Part shown: piece by piece, positions 25,058 to 35,698 of the stretch | Layout: each line of letters opens with the position of its first letter | Numbering within the stretch: position 1 is the stretch's first letter | DNA from: Spinacia oleracea | Lineage: Eukaryota > Streptophyta > Magnoliopsida > Caryophyllales > Amaranthaceae | DNA length: 64,000 bases | NCBI RefSeq assembly: GCF_020520425.1 | Contig: NC_079487.1 | Location: 126,316,385-126,380,384, forward strand | Direction: 5' to 3' | The notes under the pieces: model-generated | What the model saw: the letters and a program-made list of their open reading frames with translations, nothing else | Told to the model about the DNA's origin: nothing | The model's database searches: none | Translations under genes and position numbers: made by a program

Positions 25058-26931
25058 ATGGGAAATCTTTGGAAAACCCAACAATCTCATCAACAATCTT
25101 TAACAAAGAAAGTATTGCCTTATGTTCTTTATGCAATACTTCCATTAGCTCTCCTCCATTTTTACCTTTACCCGTCTCCTCCTCCTCTTCTAGAATCTTC
25201 TTCGGCTAAACATCAGTTTTCTAATCTCACTCCTATTTCTGAAGGTAATTAAGATATTTTTCTCATTTTTAGTATGAACTTTGATTTATTATCAAAAGAA
25301 GATGATATTTGGGGGGAAAAAATTTGAGTTTCTGGGTTTTGTGTAATGCTGATTAAAATTTGTTATGTATTTTTGTTTTGTTGACAGGGCAAAAAAGTGG
25401 AAATGGGGTGTTGGATTCAGTGTCAGAACCTCCTAAAGGTGAGATCTTAAGCTGGTTTTTTGGATAATTAATGCTTAATACTGTTGCTTTTGGATAATTA
25501 ATGCTTAATTTCAACTTTTGAAATTCTAGGTTTTGTGTGTTTGAGCAGAAAAGCTGATTTTCTTTGATTGTTTAGAAAATTTCCAAATCAATTTGGGATT
25601 TGTATATATTTAGTCCCATAAGTTGACCTGAAAAGTTGATGAAATGTAATTTTCTGTTTAACAGAAAAGGAAAATGTGAATCAGATTCTATCTTCACCGC
25701 CCCCAAAAGGTTAGATCTTTTAAATCAGAATCTTGTTGAAAACATTACCTAATTCGATTTCCTGAGATTTTAATTTATACCCATAGTTAAAAGTTTCCTT
25801 TTTTCATCAGAAGAACAAATTAAAGCAATTCCATCAGTTTGTGATTATACAAATGGGGAATGGGTACCAGAAAAGAAGGGTCCTTTGTATAATGACACAA
25901 GTTGTAAGACAATTAAAGCTGGTCAAAATTGCTTGAACCATGGGAGGTCTGATAAGGGTTATCTTTACTGGAAATGGCAGCCAAGAGAATGCAAACTTCC
26001 GAGGTTTGACCCTCGATTGTTTTTGCGAATTCTTGAAGGGAAACACTTGGCTTTTGTTGGGGATTCAATGGCAAGGAATCAATTAGAGTCTTTACTATGT
26101 ATGTTAGGGTCGGTTTCCCCTCCGAATTTGGTTTACTCGAATGGGGATGATAACAAGTTTAGGAGATGGCATTTCCCTTCTCATAATGTTAACGTTTCAG
26201 TGTACTGGTCACCTTTTCTTGTAAATGGGATTGAGAAAACTAATGATGGGAAACAAGATTACAATAGATTGTTCTTTGATGCTATTGATGAAAGGTGGGG
26301 ATCTGATCTGGATTCGATTGATATGGTCGTTTTGTCAATTGGTCATTGGTATTTACATCCTGCTATATATCGTGATGGGGATGTAGATCTCGGGTGCCAC
26401 GCTCTTGATAGCAGCATGAATTGCACTGAGGTTGAGTTCTATGATGTGTTTGCCAAGGCTTTTAACACTAGCCTAAAGACCATCATTGAAAGGAAAGTGG
26501 GTTCAGAAGGAAATGGTATAGATGTTATTGTGACAACATTTTCACCACATCATTTCGAAGGGGAATGGGATAAGTTAGGAGCTTGTCCGAAAACAAAGCC
26601 ATACATGGAAGAGGAGAAGTCTCTTGATGGAATGGATGCTCGTATGAGGCAAGTAGAGGTCGAAGAAGTTGAAAAGGCTAAGATTATGTTAAATGCTGAT
26701 AATAATGCTTTGTCTAAGGTTAGGTTAGCAGCATTAGATGTCACCAAGTTGGCATTGTTGAGGCCTGATGGCCACCCGGGTCCTTACATGCATCCTAACC
26801 CTTTTGCCGATGGGGTTAAGGATCGTGTTCAGAATGATTGCGTGCATTGGTGCTTGCCAGGAGCAATAGATACATGGAACGAGATCATGCTCGATGTTAT
26901 GAAGAGATGGCACATATCATCAATGAAATGA
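25058..26931 (+). CDS. TRICHOME BIREFRINGENCE-LIKE polysaccharide O-acetyltransferase
   Basis: Golgi type II membrane protein of the TBL/PC-esterase (DUF231) family, expected to transfer acetyl groups to cell-wall polysaccharide. Sequence feel is of the TBL19-27 group, which includes xyloglucan acetyltransferases, but the substrate is not decided here. Exons 25058-25244, 25388-25438, 25665-25709, 25811-26931; 1,404 nt, 467 aa. Residues about 18-37 form a signal anchor (VLPYVLYAILPLALLHFYLY). The TBL domain starts at VCDYTNGEWVP. The GDS box FVGDSMARNQ is at about residues 178-180, and the C-terminal DxxH box DCVHWCLPG at about 436-439, so both catalytic motifs are present. Exons 2 and 3 are only 51 and 45 nt, share phase 1 and end in similar PPK-coding codons. 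No break seen. Confidence 0.95.
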
Positions 26932-28020
26932 GAACGATATTACATCCAACTCAATTGGAGGATTTCTTATACTCTTCTTCTTTGGTTAATTACTAGTCAG
27001 CATGTGTTACAAAAGAGAGATTTACAGATATATTTATGGTTTCAGGCCAGATGATATATGGTGGTCTAGGCTTATTGTTATCTTCCTCCTTGTGATTGTA
27101 TGTATATAACAACAACACAGAAGTGGCAACCAGAAAAGGGCCTAAACAGAAAAGCATCCAAAGTCCAGCCGTCTTTTGCAGGATATGCAAGACCACAGTT
27201 GAAGGACTTTGCTATGGATCTGTTTATTTTCATGGCAAGATCTTGTGATGTGAACTATTCCTACATATGTAATCAAATAGTTGTAGAACTCAGCTTGCTA
27301 ATTTTTTGATTAGTTTCTTACAGTTTGCTACGTTATGGAGTTATAGTTGAACTAATCGACTGGTCCTTTACTTTCGACACTTAAACATGTTTCCTTTGAG
27401 TACGATATATCTATTAATGATAATACTAGTAAGATATGCTCTACTATATATGACCATTGGTGAGGAAATGGATATTTATTCGCTTACGGCACAGATTTTT
27501 GAAGCAACAAAAAGATTCACCCATTGGTCAAATTCAACTGTACAAGTGATGTCTAAGTCCAACAGAAACTGGTAACTCTAGCAATACCAACAACTGCAGG
27601 TGTCTGTGTACCGAAAATTTATCAGATTCTAGTGTATTATTTTGCTAATTTAGAGATTTGTCAAAAAAAACCAGGTTGAAAAATCAGTTGGTAGCCTGAG
27701 AATCTGAGTTTGTTTTTTTTTTTTTTTTTTTTTTTTTTTTGGGCTGAGAATTTGAGTATTAGATTTCTGTTGGGCAGAAGCCATATTGTTTGAAGTTTAG
27801 AGTACTGGAGAAGTAGATAAAATCACATAGTCCCACGTCGAAATTTTAGGAATTTTTTTTTTTGATGGAGGATAGACCTCAATATAATTTATGTCTTGTA
27901 ATGGTTACTGCTAATCTTTAATATACTGTTCCTAGCTTGCATCAAACAAACAAACAAACAAACAAACAAAAAAGATTAGAAAACCTTAGTTGTCTCTGTA
28001 ATCTTCGAATTCCTTCAATG
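26932..28020. other. TBL 3' flank and simple repeats
   Basis: Probable 3' UTR of the TBL gene for the first few hundred bases. Then a T-run of about 27 at 27,713-27,740, and a (CAAA)n tract at 27,943-27,972. A USE-like GTCCCACGTCG is at 27,830-27,840 (10 of 11 to RTCCCACATCG), probably the displaced promoter of the U6 remnant at 28,025. Confidence 0.5.
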
Positions 28021-28024
28021 TAGT

Positions 28025-28075
28025 GTTTCTTCGTAGACATCTGATAAAATTGGAATGATCCAGAGAAGATTAGCA
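28025..28075 (+). pseudogene. Truncated U6 snRNA copy
   Basis: Matches the U6 5' half: CTTCG loop, GACATCTGATAAAATTGGAA, CAGAGAAGATTAGCA. It stops at about half length and is followed by unrelated A-rich DNA; no T-run terminator. A U6-like USE lies 195 bp upstream of its start, where about 65 bp is normal in this cluster, so about 130 bp including a (CAAA)n tract seems inserted. Confidence 0.85.
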
Positions 28076-28695
28076 AAAACAGTTAATATTTTTTTGCCAG
28101 AATTCTTTGTCCAGAGTTACTGGATTTAGCTTTAGTTCCAACAGTTTTAATTCGCTGGATGCTGTCTTACAGATTAGTTCCAACAACATTCTGTTTTCTG
28201 TTTTGAATTAAAAATCCAGCAGCCTTGTTATATTACAGCTTAATGGTAATGACTGGCTATTTTCTCGCTTCATTGTGCATATTATTTACATTGAGCAAGA
28301 TTTACAAACAGTCTAAAGGTTGGGTTTCAGAGCTTTTGCAGTGCCAAAGATGGTTTTGGTCCAAGGCTTTTGAAATTGAGAGATACAATTACTGCAATTA
28401 CCATCCGACTAACTGGGCAGTTGGTCACTCGGACAGGGGCGCACAAAAGTCTTCACTTGAAAGTTGGAAACACAAATCTTCCCCCATGCTGCAAAGCCTA
28501 TTATTCTAAATACATGTTACATTTACATCTGAGTTTTAGTGTATTCTGATAAAAAGAATATCTGAGTTAATATTTCTTATGGCATTAGACTGTTGCTGAG
28601 TTATCATTTATCGTGAATCTCACATTAAACTATTGGAGCTATGTTGTCGGAAGTTTGAGACACTGTGTCTCATAAAGGGGTGTCTGACTGTGATA

Positions 28696-28739
28696 ATACC
28701 TTTCTTGGCCTTCTGGCTAAGATCAAGTGTAGTATCTGC
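28696..28739 (+). pseudogene. U2 snRNA 5' fragment
   Basis: ATACCTTTCTTGGCCTTCTG continues as GGCTAAGATCAAGTGTAGTA, the U2 5' end with the branch-site-pairing GTAGTA. It ends after about 44 nt and joins a U3 remnant in the opposite sense. Confidence 0.9.
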
Positions 28740-28747
28740 ACCCATTA

Positions 28748-28825
28748 TGAGTTTCCGTCTATTGAGAATTCAAGGCTACAGACGTACAATCCTACAGAAC
28801 ATATCGTGTTTAAGTAGAGATCATT
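28748..28825 (-). pseudogene. Decayed U3 snoRNA 5' fragment
   Basis: On the minus strand it follows the U3 5' region (compare the intact copy at 55,717): TGTTCTGTAGGATTGTACGT corresponds to the box A region, then TCTGTAGCCTTGAATTCTCA. Many substitutions; only the 5' third is present. Confidence 0.75.
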
Positions 28826-28959
28826 GTATTTCTGAATGTTATTTGTGTAAAAATCTTTCTCCATTTGTTAGAGGTCTAACGCCCACCTTTCAAATCCTCT
28901 GGTTACTTCATTGGCTTAACTTACTTTTAAGTTCTAGAGTTTTGCTTTCAATGATTAAT

Positions 28960-29080
28960 GGAAGCTCCCGTAAAGGAACTCCCTCCAAAAATAAACGTAT
29001 GCCACTATATACAACGAGCACACGGTATTCTTTAGTAAAAGGCGAAAGAATAGTTCGCTATGTGCTCACTGCATGGCTGC
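28960..29080 (-). ncRNA. U5: U5 spliceosomal snRNA gene, copy 1 (best promoter)
   Basis: Core RNA of the U5 snRNP, which holds exon ends during splicing. On the minus strand the invariant loop 1 CGCCTTTTACTAAAG is present, closed by a long stem (GAGCACA / TGTGCTC). Downstream are the Sm site ATTTTTGG and a 3' stem (GGAGTTCC / GGGAGCTTCC). Length is about 120 nt, in the usual range; the 5' end is estimated from the TATA distance. The promoter lies at 29,107-29,157. This looks functional, and it is the leftmost complete gene of the cluster. Confidence 0.9.
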
Positions 29081-29106
29081 GTAAAGTTGTAATATGATCC
29101 CTCAGT

Positions 29107-29157
29107 TATTTATATTACATTCTAGCTTGGACAATATTTTCTTGACCGATGTGGGAT
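29107..29157 (-). promoter_or_regulatory. U5 promoter: USE and TATA, Pol II spacing
   Basis: The USE on the minus strand is ATCCCACATCG (29,147-29,157), a perfect match to RTCCCACATCG. TATAAATA is at 29,107-29,114. The gap is about 32 nt, the Pol II-type spacing of plant snRNA genes. Confidence 0.9.
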
Positions 29158-29188
29158 TCCTCTCTACTTTTCCTCTATTCTTGGTAGC

Positions 29189-29551
29189 AGGGGTGAGCAA
29201 AAAGTCAGGGTATCCTGAATTGGAATCGGAACTTGTTAGGAACATGCGGTTCCGGAACAGAAACCCGTAATTTTTGGAAAATATAAATATAGAATTACAA
29301 CTTAAGCTCAACTATAAAACAATCAAAGCCTAAAACATTAAGTAGATAGTTTTTCAATAAAATATCCATAATTTATCTAAAATTTTAAAATAGCAGGGTA
29401 CCTTGAATCGGAATCTATTGCAACAGGTTCTGGTTTCAGTTCTCATTTTCAGGAACCTATTGCAACAGGTTCCAGTTACCATTTTAAGAAATATGTTGCA
29501 ACAGGTTCCTGTTCCATGAATATTAACAGGGTACCTTATTATGCTCACCCT
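29189..29551. mobile_element. hAT-like MITE with GGGTGAGCA ends
   Basis: The left GGGGTGAGCAAAAAGTCAGG and the right (minus strand) GGGTGAGCATAATAAGGTAC are inverted relatives. Inside, GCAACAGGTTCC-type words recur three times (about 29,418-29,510). The target duplication is not certain. Confidence 0.6.
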
Positions 29552-29751
29552 ACTTAGTAGGAGTTATTTTCAGCATGAAACTACAACACATAAACTCCTC
29601 AAACTTAGTGGGGTCCTCATTCTTGATATGTTTTCTCAGGGAGATCCAATAGATAAATCCCCAAACATATAATGTACGAAGCATAAAGTGTTGGGGTTTA
29701 TTTGAGCCAATATTAGAAGATTGTACTAATGACACCAATTTGATATTCCCA

Positions 29752-30024
29752 CTTTTTTTTTAACTTAGTTCTCTTTTTGTATTGTTTTTTTTTTTATTAG
29801 TCTCTTTTATAATCTCTATTGATATGTCCGACATTTTTTTCTCATTATACCCTCATAATATATATAATAGTCCACTTCTTTACTCCCAAGCAAACATTTA
29901 TCCCTAGTAAACTCCTTTATTATTTTTCTCTCTTATTCACATGAGTTAGATTTATATGACAAATATTGAATTGCCTTATATGAAAAATGGAGTAATATTA
30001 AAAAACGGAGAGAGTATTTTTCAT
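29752..30024. mobile_element. Stowaway-like relic
   Basis: The right end AAACGGAGAGAGTA and the T-rich left end are a weak inverted pair typical of decayed Stowaway elements. Confidence 0.35.
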
Positions 30025-30110
30025 AATAATACAATAAACACGTCACAAAAAATTAGTTTCAAGTTGTTGACTTTTCTAGGGCATGGTTCATTGGTTCAAA
30101 AAAAAAATTA

Positions 30111-30240
30111 GGCCATGTTCTTTTGATTTATGTTTTTATTGAACTGAACTGAACTAAACTAAACTAAATGTAATTGAAATGAACTTAATGGAACTGGATG
30201 ATTAAATAATAATAATAAATAATAATAATAATAATATAAC

Positions 30241-30275
<35 letters not shown>

Positions 30276-30481
30276 CAGTACTTAAAGATGAACATTGCAC
30301 CATAATAATAAATAATTAAATAAAACTATTAAAGACGAAAATGAACACAACGTTGTTCTTTTGAATGGAACTGAATGAAGCTGGACTAAATGGAGCTGAA
30401 CTTAACTTAATTAAATTAATTGATTTAAACTGAATTAACATAATGAAACTGAATTGAAGTGAACTAAAATAAGTACAAGCC
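30111..30481. mobile_element. Tourist-like (PIF/Harbinger) MITE
   Basis: Flanked by TTA on both sides (30,108-30,110 and 30,482-30,484). Left end GGCCATGTTCTTTTGA; right end (minus strand) GGCTTGTACTTATTTT. The interior has GAACTGAACTGAACTAAACT repeats and an (AAT)n tract at about 30,205-30,272. About 371 bp. Confidence 0.7.
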
Positions 30482-30529
30482 TTAGTCTAGTTTAGTGTAT
30501 ATAGACTAGTTCCATTTAAAAATTAGTTA

Positions 30530-30915
30530 CTCCATCCGTACCTAAATATTTTTCCCATTTCCTTTTAAGGTATCTTAAAATGATCTTTGCATTAATTTTC
30601 TTTCCTTTTAATCTACTCTTTGTAATTTTAACCTTGTAATTCTATTGGTTTATAAATAAAAGACCTTGTAATATCATTGATTGATTTAAGTTTGGATAGA
30701 TTAATGAGTTTACATTTTTATTTCTTAAATTCTATTGGCTCAAAATCTTACAATTTTTTAGGTTTTTTGTGAAAATGAAATCTAAAAGCAACACTTCACC
30801 ATAAAAGTATATCAATAATAGTTAATATTGCAATGTTTATTTTTTCTCAATAACCGCCCAAAAATAACAAACTGAAAAAACATTCAATTACGGAGGGGAT
30901 ACCGAGTAAACCTTT
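30530..30915. mobile_element. Stowaway-like relic
   Basis: Left TACTCCATCCGTACCTAAAT and right TTACGGAGGGGATACC resemble Stowaway ends in inverse orientation. The interior is AT-rich without genes. Confidence 0.45.
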
Positions 30916-30939
30916 TCATCGAGGGAGATAATTTGCTTA

Positions 30940-31177
30940 TAATAAAGATTTGCAACGACGAGCTCATTGTCCATGGAAAATTCAAATGCTTATGGACGAC
31001 ATTCAACAACTGATCTCTAATTTCGACAGCCATAATTCAAGACATGTATATCGAGAAGCTAATCGAGCTGCTGATTACGTAGCATCCCTTAGCCATCACA
31101 TTACAAGCCATTTAGATGTTGGTCCTTTTATAGATAACACATTTTCTTATTTTATTTCCTTAGATAGGTTAGGATAG
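30940..31177 (+). pseudogene. LINE-derived RNase H fragment
   Basis: The frame reads DIQQLISNFDSHNSRHVYRE then ANRAADYVASLSHH. This is the C-terminal part of the RNase H domain of plant LINE-type polyproteins, with the HVYREANRAAD block. No reverse transcriptase or upstream part is nearby, so it is a short fragment of a non-LTR retrotransposon. Confidence 0.75.
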
Positions 31178-31340
31178 TCTTGAGAGAAGACTATCCAAAC
31201 TTGTGTGTATATTTCCTTATTTAAAAAATAAACCTTTTCCATTCCTTTACAATCCTCCTCCAAAACCAGCGGCAACTCCTAAAACAATAGCAAAACCACT
31301 CTCCAACTGTCAAAATCTGCAGTCCAGAGCTCTCTCTACA

Positions 31341-31690
31341 ATGGCGTTTGGGATTAGAATCTTCACACTAAGAACCAGCGACACTGTAACCCAACCAATT
31401 CTCGACGCCGACAACGGCGAAGTGCTCATGCACACTCAACCTTCCGTCTATATTGTCCTCGGAAATCGCTCCCCCGAATCATCCGGCACTCTCTACATTT
31501 CCTCCAAGTATTTTCTCTCTCCTCTGCTCTGTTATTATTTATCCTTTTATTTCGAATGCAAATAATTGAATTTTTTCTGTGGGACTTTGAAGGTTATGCG
31601 GTGGATTTCGTTTCAATTTCGCTTCATAATCGACCCAAAAGGCCTAAAGTGACAACTCTGGGAGCATCGCCCTTAAATTGTTTTTGAAAT
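31341..31690 (+). pseudogene. ICln (pICln) gene 5' fragment
   Basis: ICln is the methylosome subunit that chaperones Sm proteins during snRNP assembly. The first coding exon, 31,341-31,510, encodes MAFGIRIFTLRTSDT, ILDADNGEVLMH, QPSVYIVLGNR and GTLYISSK, matching the family N-terminus (PH-like domain start) and ending at a possible donor. After 83 nt GYAVDFVSISLHN follows at 31,591, which belongs to the second exon of the family. The linking RVIWLSDVDKAK-type segment is missing and the frame does not join. Nothing resembling the rest of the protein (acidic C-terminal part) was found. Most likely a broken 5' copy; a distant functional locus is expected elsewhere. Confidence 0.7.
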
Positions 31691-31834
31691 GAAATGAAAA
31701 AAACAAAAAGTACCCTGCCTTTTCGTTTTCCTCGATCATTACATTGACATTTGAAAAGACTAGACAATAGTCGCTGTGTCACCTTTGATCATCCTAAAAA
31801 ATGTTATTCCATAAATTACAAAATTTGCACAAAT

Positions 31835-34300
31835 TTCGTTCATTTTACTTCAATTTCGAGAGGAAAGAGAGAAACACATTCTCAAATTAGCTTATTTTGC
31901 TCGTTGAATTGAAATTTGGATTAACTTTTGCTAAATTTTGTTCTTAATGACCTAGGTAATCCACCGCTTTTTTTCTGTCGATTTTGTGAAATTGTGGGTT
32001 GCAAATTTGTAGAGTATTTTTATCTAAGAAAACAGTTTGTAAAATGGATATGATGCGTTACCTTTTCTTCTCATTGTATATGAATTTTGCTTAATTTTAT
32101 TGTGATTCGATTGTTTTAGTAGTTTATTTGAGTTGAGATTGTTACATCCTTAGATACATAAGTAGTTTCTCTTAAGATTTAGTGAAGATATGAAAAGCAT
32201 ATATTCCAGTAAGCCCCTTAAAATCGTCCATCTTGGTGCTTTGGGCTTTGGCATAATTCCACCGATTTCGTCCCTTTTGTTTTATTCGTGTCATTGTCTT
32301 ACAGGTTAAAACCCTAGAAAAGTTCAACAAATTTTATTGAATGCAATAAAATCTTTAAGAAGCTTGTCTTAAAACCCTAGAAATGGGAGAAAAATGTCAA
32401 CAAATTTATTGAATGCAATAAAATCTAACTTTTTTTTCCACATGGAATGAGTCTAACATACGAAACAAGAACAACAAAACATGACTCTTAAACAGAAGTT
32501 TGATCTCGGGGCACTTGTGTGAAAATGAATTAAACACAAGTGCACCAAAATGGAATCATGGAACCTAGTTGCCGCAGATTAACCAACAACTTCTAGGGCA
32601 ATGAAATTGTTCAAGAAGTCAAAAGAGAGCGCATGTCCTTAGTAACATCCACCTCTATCAAGATTCAGGTTGGTTGGTGAGCCTAGTGATAGGAAACTAT
32701 CTAGTTTGGATGAGTTGGAGGCTATTCAAGGGCAACTGGCTGCCAACCATACTGATTTGACTCTGCAATGTAAGGAAAAGCAAAAATGTTATCGAGTATT
32801 CATTTGATTTAATGACTTTACAAGTTTAAGTCAAGTGCCCACCTTTCCATCTCGAGCTTTGGGGTTTGTTAATAGCTATTTGTAAAATCTTTAACTATTC
32901 TGGGAACTTGCTACTATAGACTCTCTAGTGAAGTGCTTATGATTTGTCCCGAAGCTATAGGGAAGAAACCCCATTAGCCATTGGCCACTACTTGATATCA
33001 GTAACTGATGGTATATGATGTTATGGGTTGTTGGACAATCTTTATGATTCAAAGCTTTTGAATCCTATCTCCTTAAGGTTTGGGGATGTCTCTTGGCCAC
33101 TTGAGTTTTCTTGACAAGTGCAAGAGCCAAGAGATTGAGTTTTTTATGAGATATTTTATTAGATAACTGTCAACACTTCATAGGATATCTCCTGAACTTA
33201 AGAACTTAAAATTAGCATAGAACCTAGGCTAGAACTCGACTGGTCTCCATACTTCTATGTTTAAGGCTGATATAAAGAGTAAACGTAAATGAAGTACACT
33301 TACATATTTTTTACATTTTTTCTTTTGATTGATAGTGTAACACTTGGTGTTTGATGAGTGTCACTTATGATGTATGATGTTTCTTTAAGTTTGGTTACAT
33401 TACGATGTTATGTGTGAGTGTGTGACATTACTTTGTCGTTGGTGTTTGGGACTGCTTCTTCTATTTTTTTTCCTTCAGAAATTGTAAATTAGTTTTTGTT
33501 CATGCATCACCACATATTGTAAATCAAAGGTTTTAACACAAACTTCGATAACAGACCAGAAAAGTTGTAGCTGGTTTATAATTTTCAATTGCTGATCATA
33601 TATGTTGCCAAGTTGATGGCAATTCATTTTCTGAAAAACACTGCTGATAGATGCTCTAGTTTCTGAGTGGATAACCTTAATTAACTTTTTTTTTGGAGAG
33701 GGACCTCAATTTACTTTCTTCATAACTTCATTAATGGATGCATGACTGATAAGGTGAGGTTACTGGATCCTTAGTTGCCGTCGGCTCATGGCTAATTTGT
33801 TAACGGGGTGATGGCCATATGTCATATTGTTGAATCAAAACTAAGTGTTCGGTTTGTAGTCTTACAAATTGATTTTCTCATAAGAAAATGACATCAATGC
33901 ATTATTAGGTAAAAAAGCGTGTTTTTGTCTGTTCCATATGGAGCCTTTCCTCGCTGTGATTCAGAAGCCATTAGACTAACTTAACCACCCTAAAGACCAG
34001 TTTCAGTCGCGGGACAGTCTTTCTTAACACATTTTTCTTGTTGAAATGTATGCAAGACATTCTCTAAGTTAATAACCGATCTATCGTTTAGGCCAGTGAC
34101 TAGTGGCATTGTACTTCCACTTTTTTTTGTACATTCTTTTTTGTATCTTTTTCTGACGCCATTGTCTGACTATCTTACTCAAGAAAAAAAGAAAAAGGAA
34201 GAGAGGATCCTTAATCTACTACGGAGTATCAACCTATACTTCCTCTGGAGCTATATATGTATAGATCTGATAAATTTGGAAAATTTCGGGTAAGTAAGCA
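31835..34300 (+). repeat. Segmental duplication A1 (partner 45,925-48,540)
   Basis: Shared order of words with the partner: AAATTTCG/TTC..TTTACTTC, GAGGAAAG, AACTTTTGCT, AGGTAATCCACCGCTTT, then matching stretches around 32,320, 33,000, 33,590, 33,780 and 34,080-34,300 (compare 46,540, 47,200, 47,760, 48,010, 48,350). Diverged, with many indels. Non-coding; the first 120 nt resemble a 5' UTR exon ending at AG|GTAATC. Confidence 0.75.
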
Positions 34301-34561
34301 TGATTTATGTGTAAGAATGACCAGATGAAAATGATGCTATAAAAGCCATGTTTTGATCACCATTTGTGGCTAGTCATCGGTGCAAAAAACTTCTTTTGCA
34401 TACAAATGACCAACTACTCGGATTATTTTGATCACCATTTGACATTTGTGACCAGACTCAACGCCCACCTCAAACACACAGTAGACATGGGTTTCTTCCC
34501 CAAGTTCCTCCACAATTTATTTTCCAGTGCTTGGAGATGAAAATTTTCTTTTATGAGTGAT

Positions 34562-34692
34562 GGAAGCTCCTGTTAAGGAACTCCCTCCAAAAATAAACGT
34601 ATGCCACCGAATGCCACGAGGCCCACGAGCACACGGTATTTTTTAGTAAAAGGCGAAAGAATACTTCGCTTTGCGCTCACTACATGGCTGCG
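34562..34692 (-). ncRNA. U5: U5 snRNA copy 2, diverged
   Basis: The minus strand keeps loop 1 CGCCTTTTACTAAA and the Sm-like ATTTTTGG with the 3' stem. The stem side differs from copy 1 (GCGCAAAGCGAAG) and there is a short CGTGG..-type insertion between stem and Sm site (about 131 nt in total). The USE position carries only CTCCAACAACA (34,722-34,732), and a proper TATA is not evident. Probably weak or dead. Confidence 0.75.
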
Positions 34693-35186
34693 TGATGAGG
34701 ATAATAACAGGTGTTCTTGACTGTTGTTGGAGTTTTCTGCCTTTCCCTTATACTTTATCTTATTGTGAAATTTTAGCTACTGAACATATTTTGTTGTTAT
34801 ACCCCATAAACTAAGGGGAATGATTCTACCGGGTGACAATGCCGTTTGTTGGATGTTGCTTCTTAGAAATGTATATTGGACATGCTTTTTTGGATAGAAG
34901 ATTTGTTTCTGAACTTCTTGGTTGTACACTTGAGTTTCTGCTTAATAGGAACATGAAATACCGTTGGGCCATTAGGGCTGCAAGTGGCAGATAAAGAGAT
35001 TTCTCTGGCCCTTTAAATAGAAAGAGTTTTGTACAATCATTGTGTTGAGAAAATGACACCAGAATCTGGACCTTCAAAAGGCTACAAATGTAATGGACAG
35101 ACTAAACTATGCAGGAGCAACTTGGTGACTTCAATCATTAATTTTGCAGGTAGAATACTTCTTGAGGCAAATATTATCTGAATTGG

Positions 35187-35347
35187 ACAAGGGCCGCGCG
35201 AACGCAAGCCCCCACTATCACAAATTATGACGTACACTCTTCCTCTTGGGAAGATGTTAGGCAGACACCCCTTTAAAGTGCAATGGAGGCCACCTACCTA
35301 GGCCATGAGCCTTGTTGATGGCACATTGACCTCGTCCAGGTAAGTAT
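35187..35347 (-). ncRNA. U1: U1 spliceosomal snRNA gene, copy 1
   Basis: RNA of the U1 snRNP, which pairs with 5' splice sites. On the minus strand it begins ATACTTACCTGGACGAGGTC, the invariant 5' splice-site-pairing end. It continues through GGCTCATGGCCTAGGTAGG, CTCCATTGCACTTT (loop II) and the Sm-type AATTTGTGATAG to the 3' stem GCCTTGCGT../GCGCGGCCC. About 161 nt, standard. The 5' end is fixed by ATACTTACC and a TATA 26-32 nt upstream. It is colinear with copy 2 at 53,235 and looks intact, with a few differences (GTGTCTGCC for GTGCCTGCC). Confidence 0.94.
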
Positions 35348-35372
35348 CTTTCATTAAATTCCATGCTTTCAT

Positions 35373-35422
35373 TTTATATCTATGTTGCTCTTCTCATTTC
35401 CTTTATTTTGTTGTTGTGGGAC
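35373..35422 (-). promoter_or_regulatory. U1 copy 1 promoter (USE and TATA)
   Basis: Minus strand GTCCCACAACA (35,412-35,422), a partial USE match (RTCCCACA conserved), and ATATAAAA near 35,373-35,379. Gap of about 32 nt, Pol II type. Confidence 0.7.
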
Positions 35423-35481
35423 AAAAACCAAATATCATATGATGTAAATCCTAAGACAACCCCCTGAATGTAACAATCTAA

Positions 35482-35698
35482 TACTTCACATGTTTATTTT
35501 ATCACAATTGCCAATACAATATTTCAATCATTAATATCTTAAATACCAGTAGTAAAAATTATAAAAACATATATTATAACAAGACCCACGTTACTATTTT
35601 TTTTTCTTAAGTATAAATCACAATTGATAGTCAAAGTAGATTATATGAGTAGTGTCAAAAGTCAAAATGTGTCAACTAAAAAAGAGCGGAGTAAGTAG
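35482..35698. mobile_element. Stowaway-like MITE shared by both U1 segments
   Basis: Left AATACTTCACATGTTTATTT, right AAAAGAGCGGAGTAAGTA. The better kept sister at 53,531-53,793 has ACTTCCTCTGTTC and AAGAACGGAGGAAGTA. Being at the same place in both segments, it was inserted before the duplication. Confidence 0.7.

Noticed and set aside
25834-26046. Minus-strand open frames opposite the TBL exon 4
   Set aside because: Shadow frames of a clear plus-strand gene.
28633-29097. 154-aa open frame across 28.6-29.1 kb
   Set aside because: It overlaps U2, U3 and U5 sequences and has no protein features; a chance frame.
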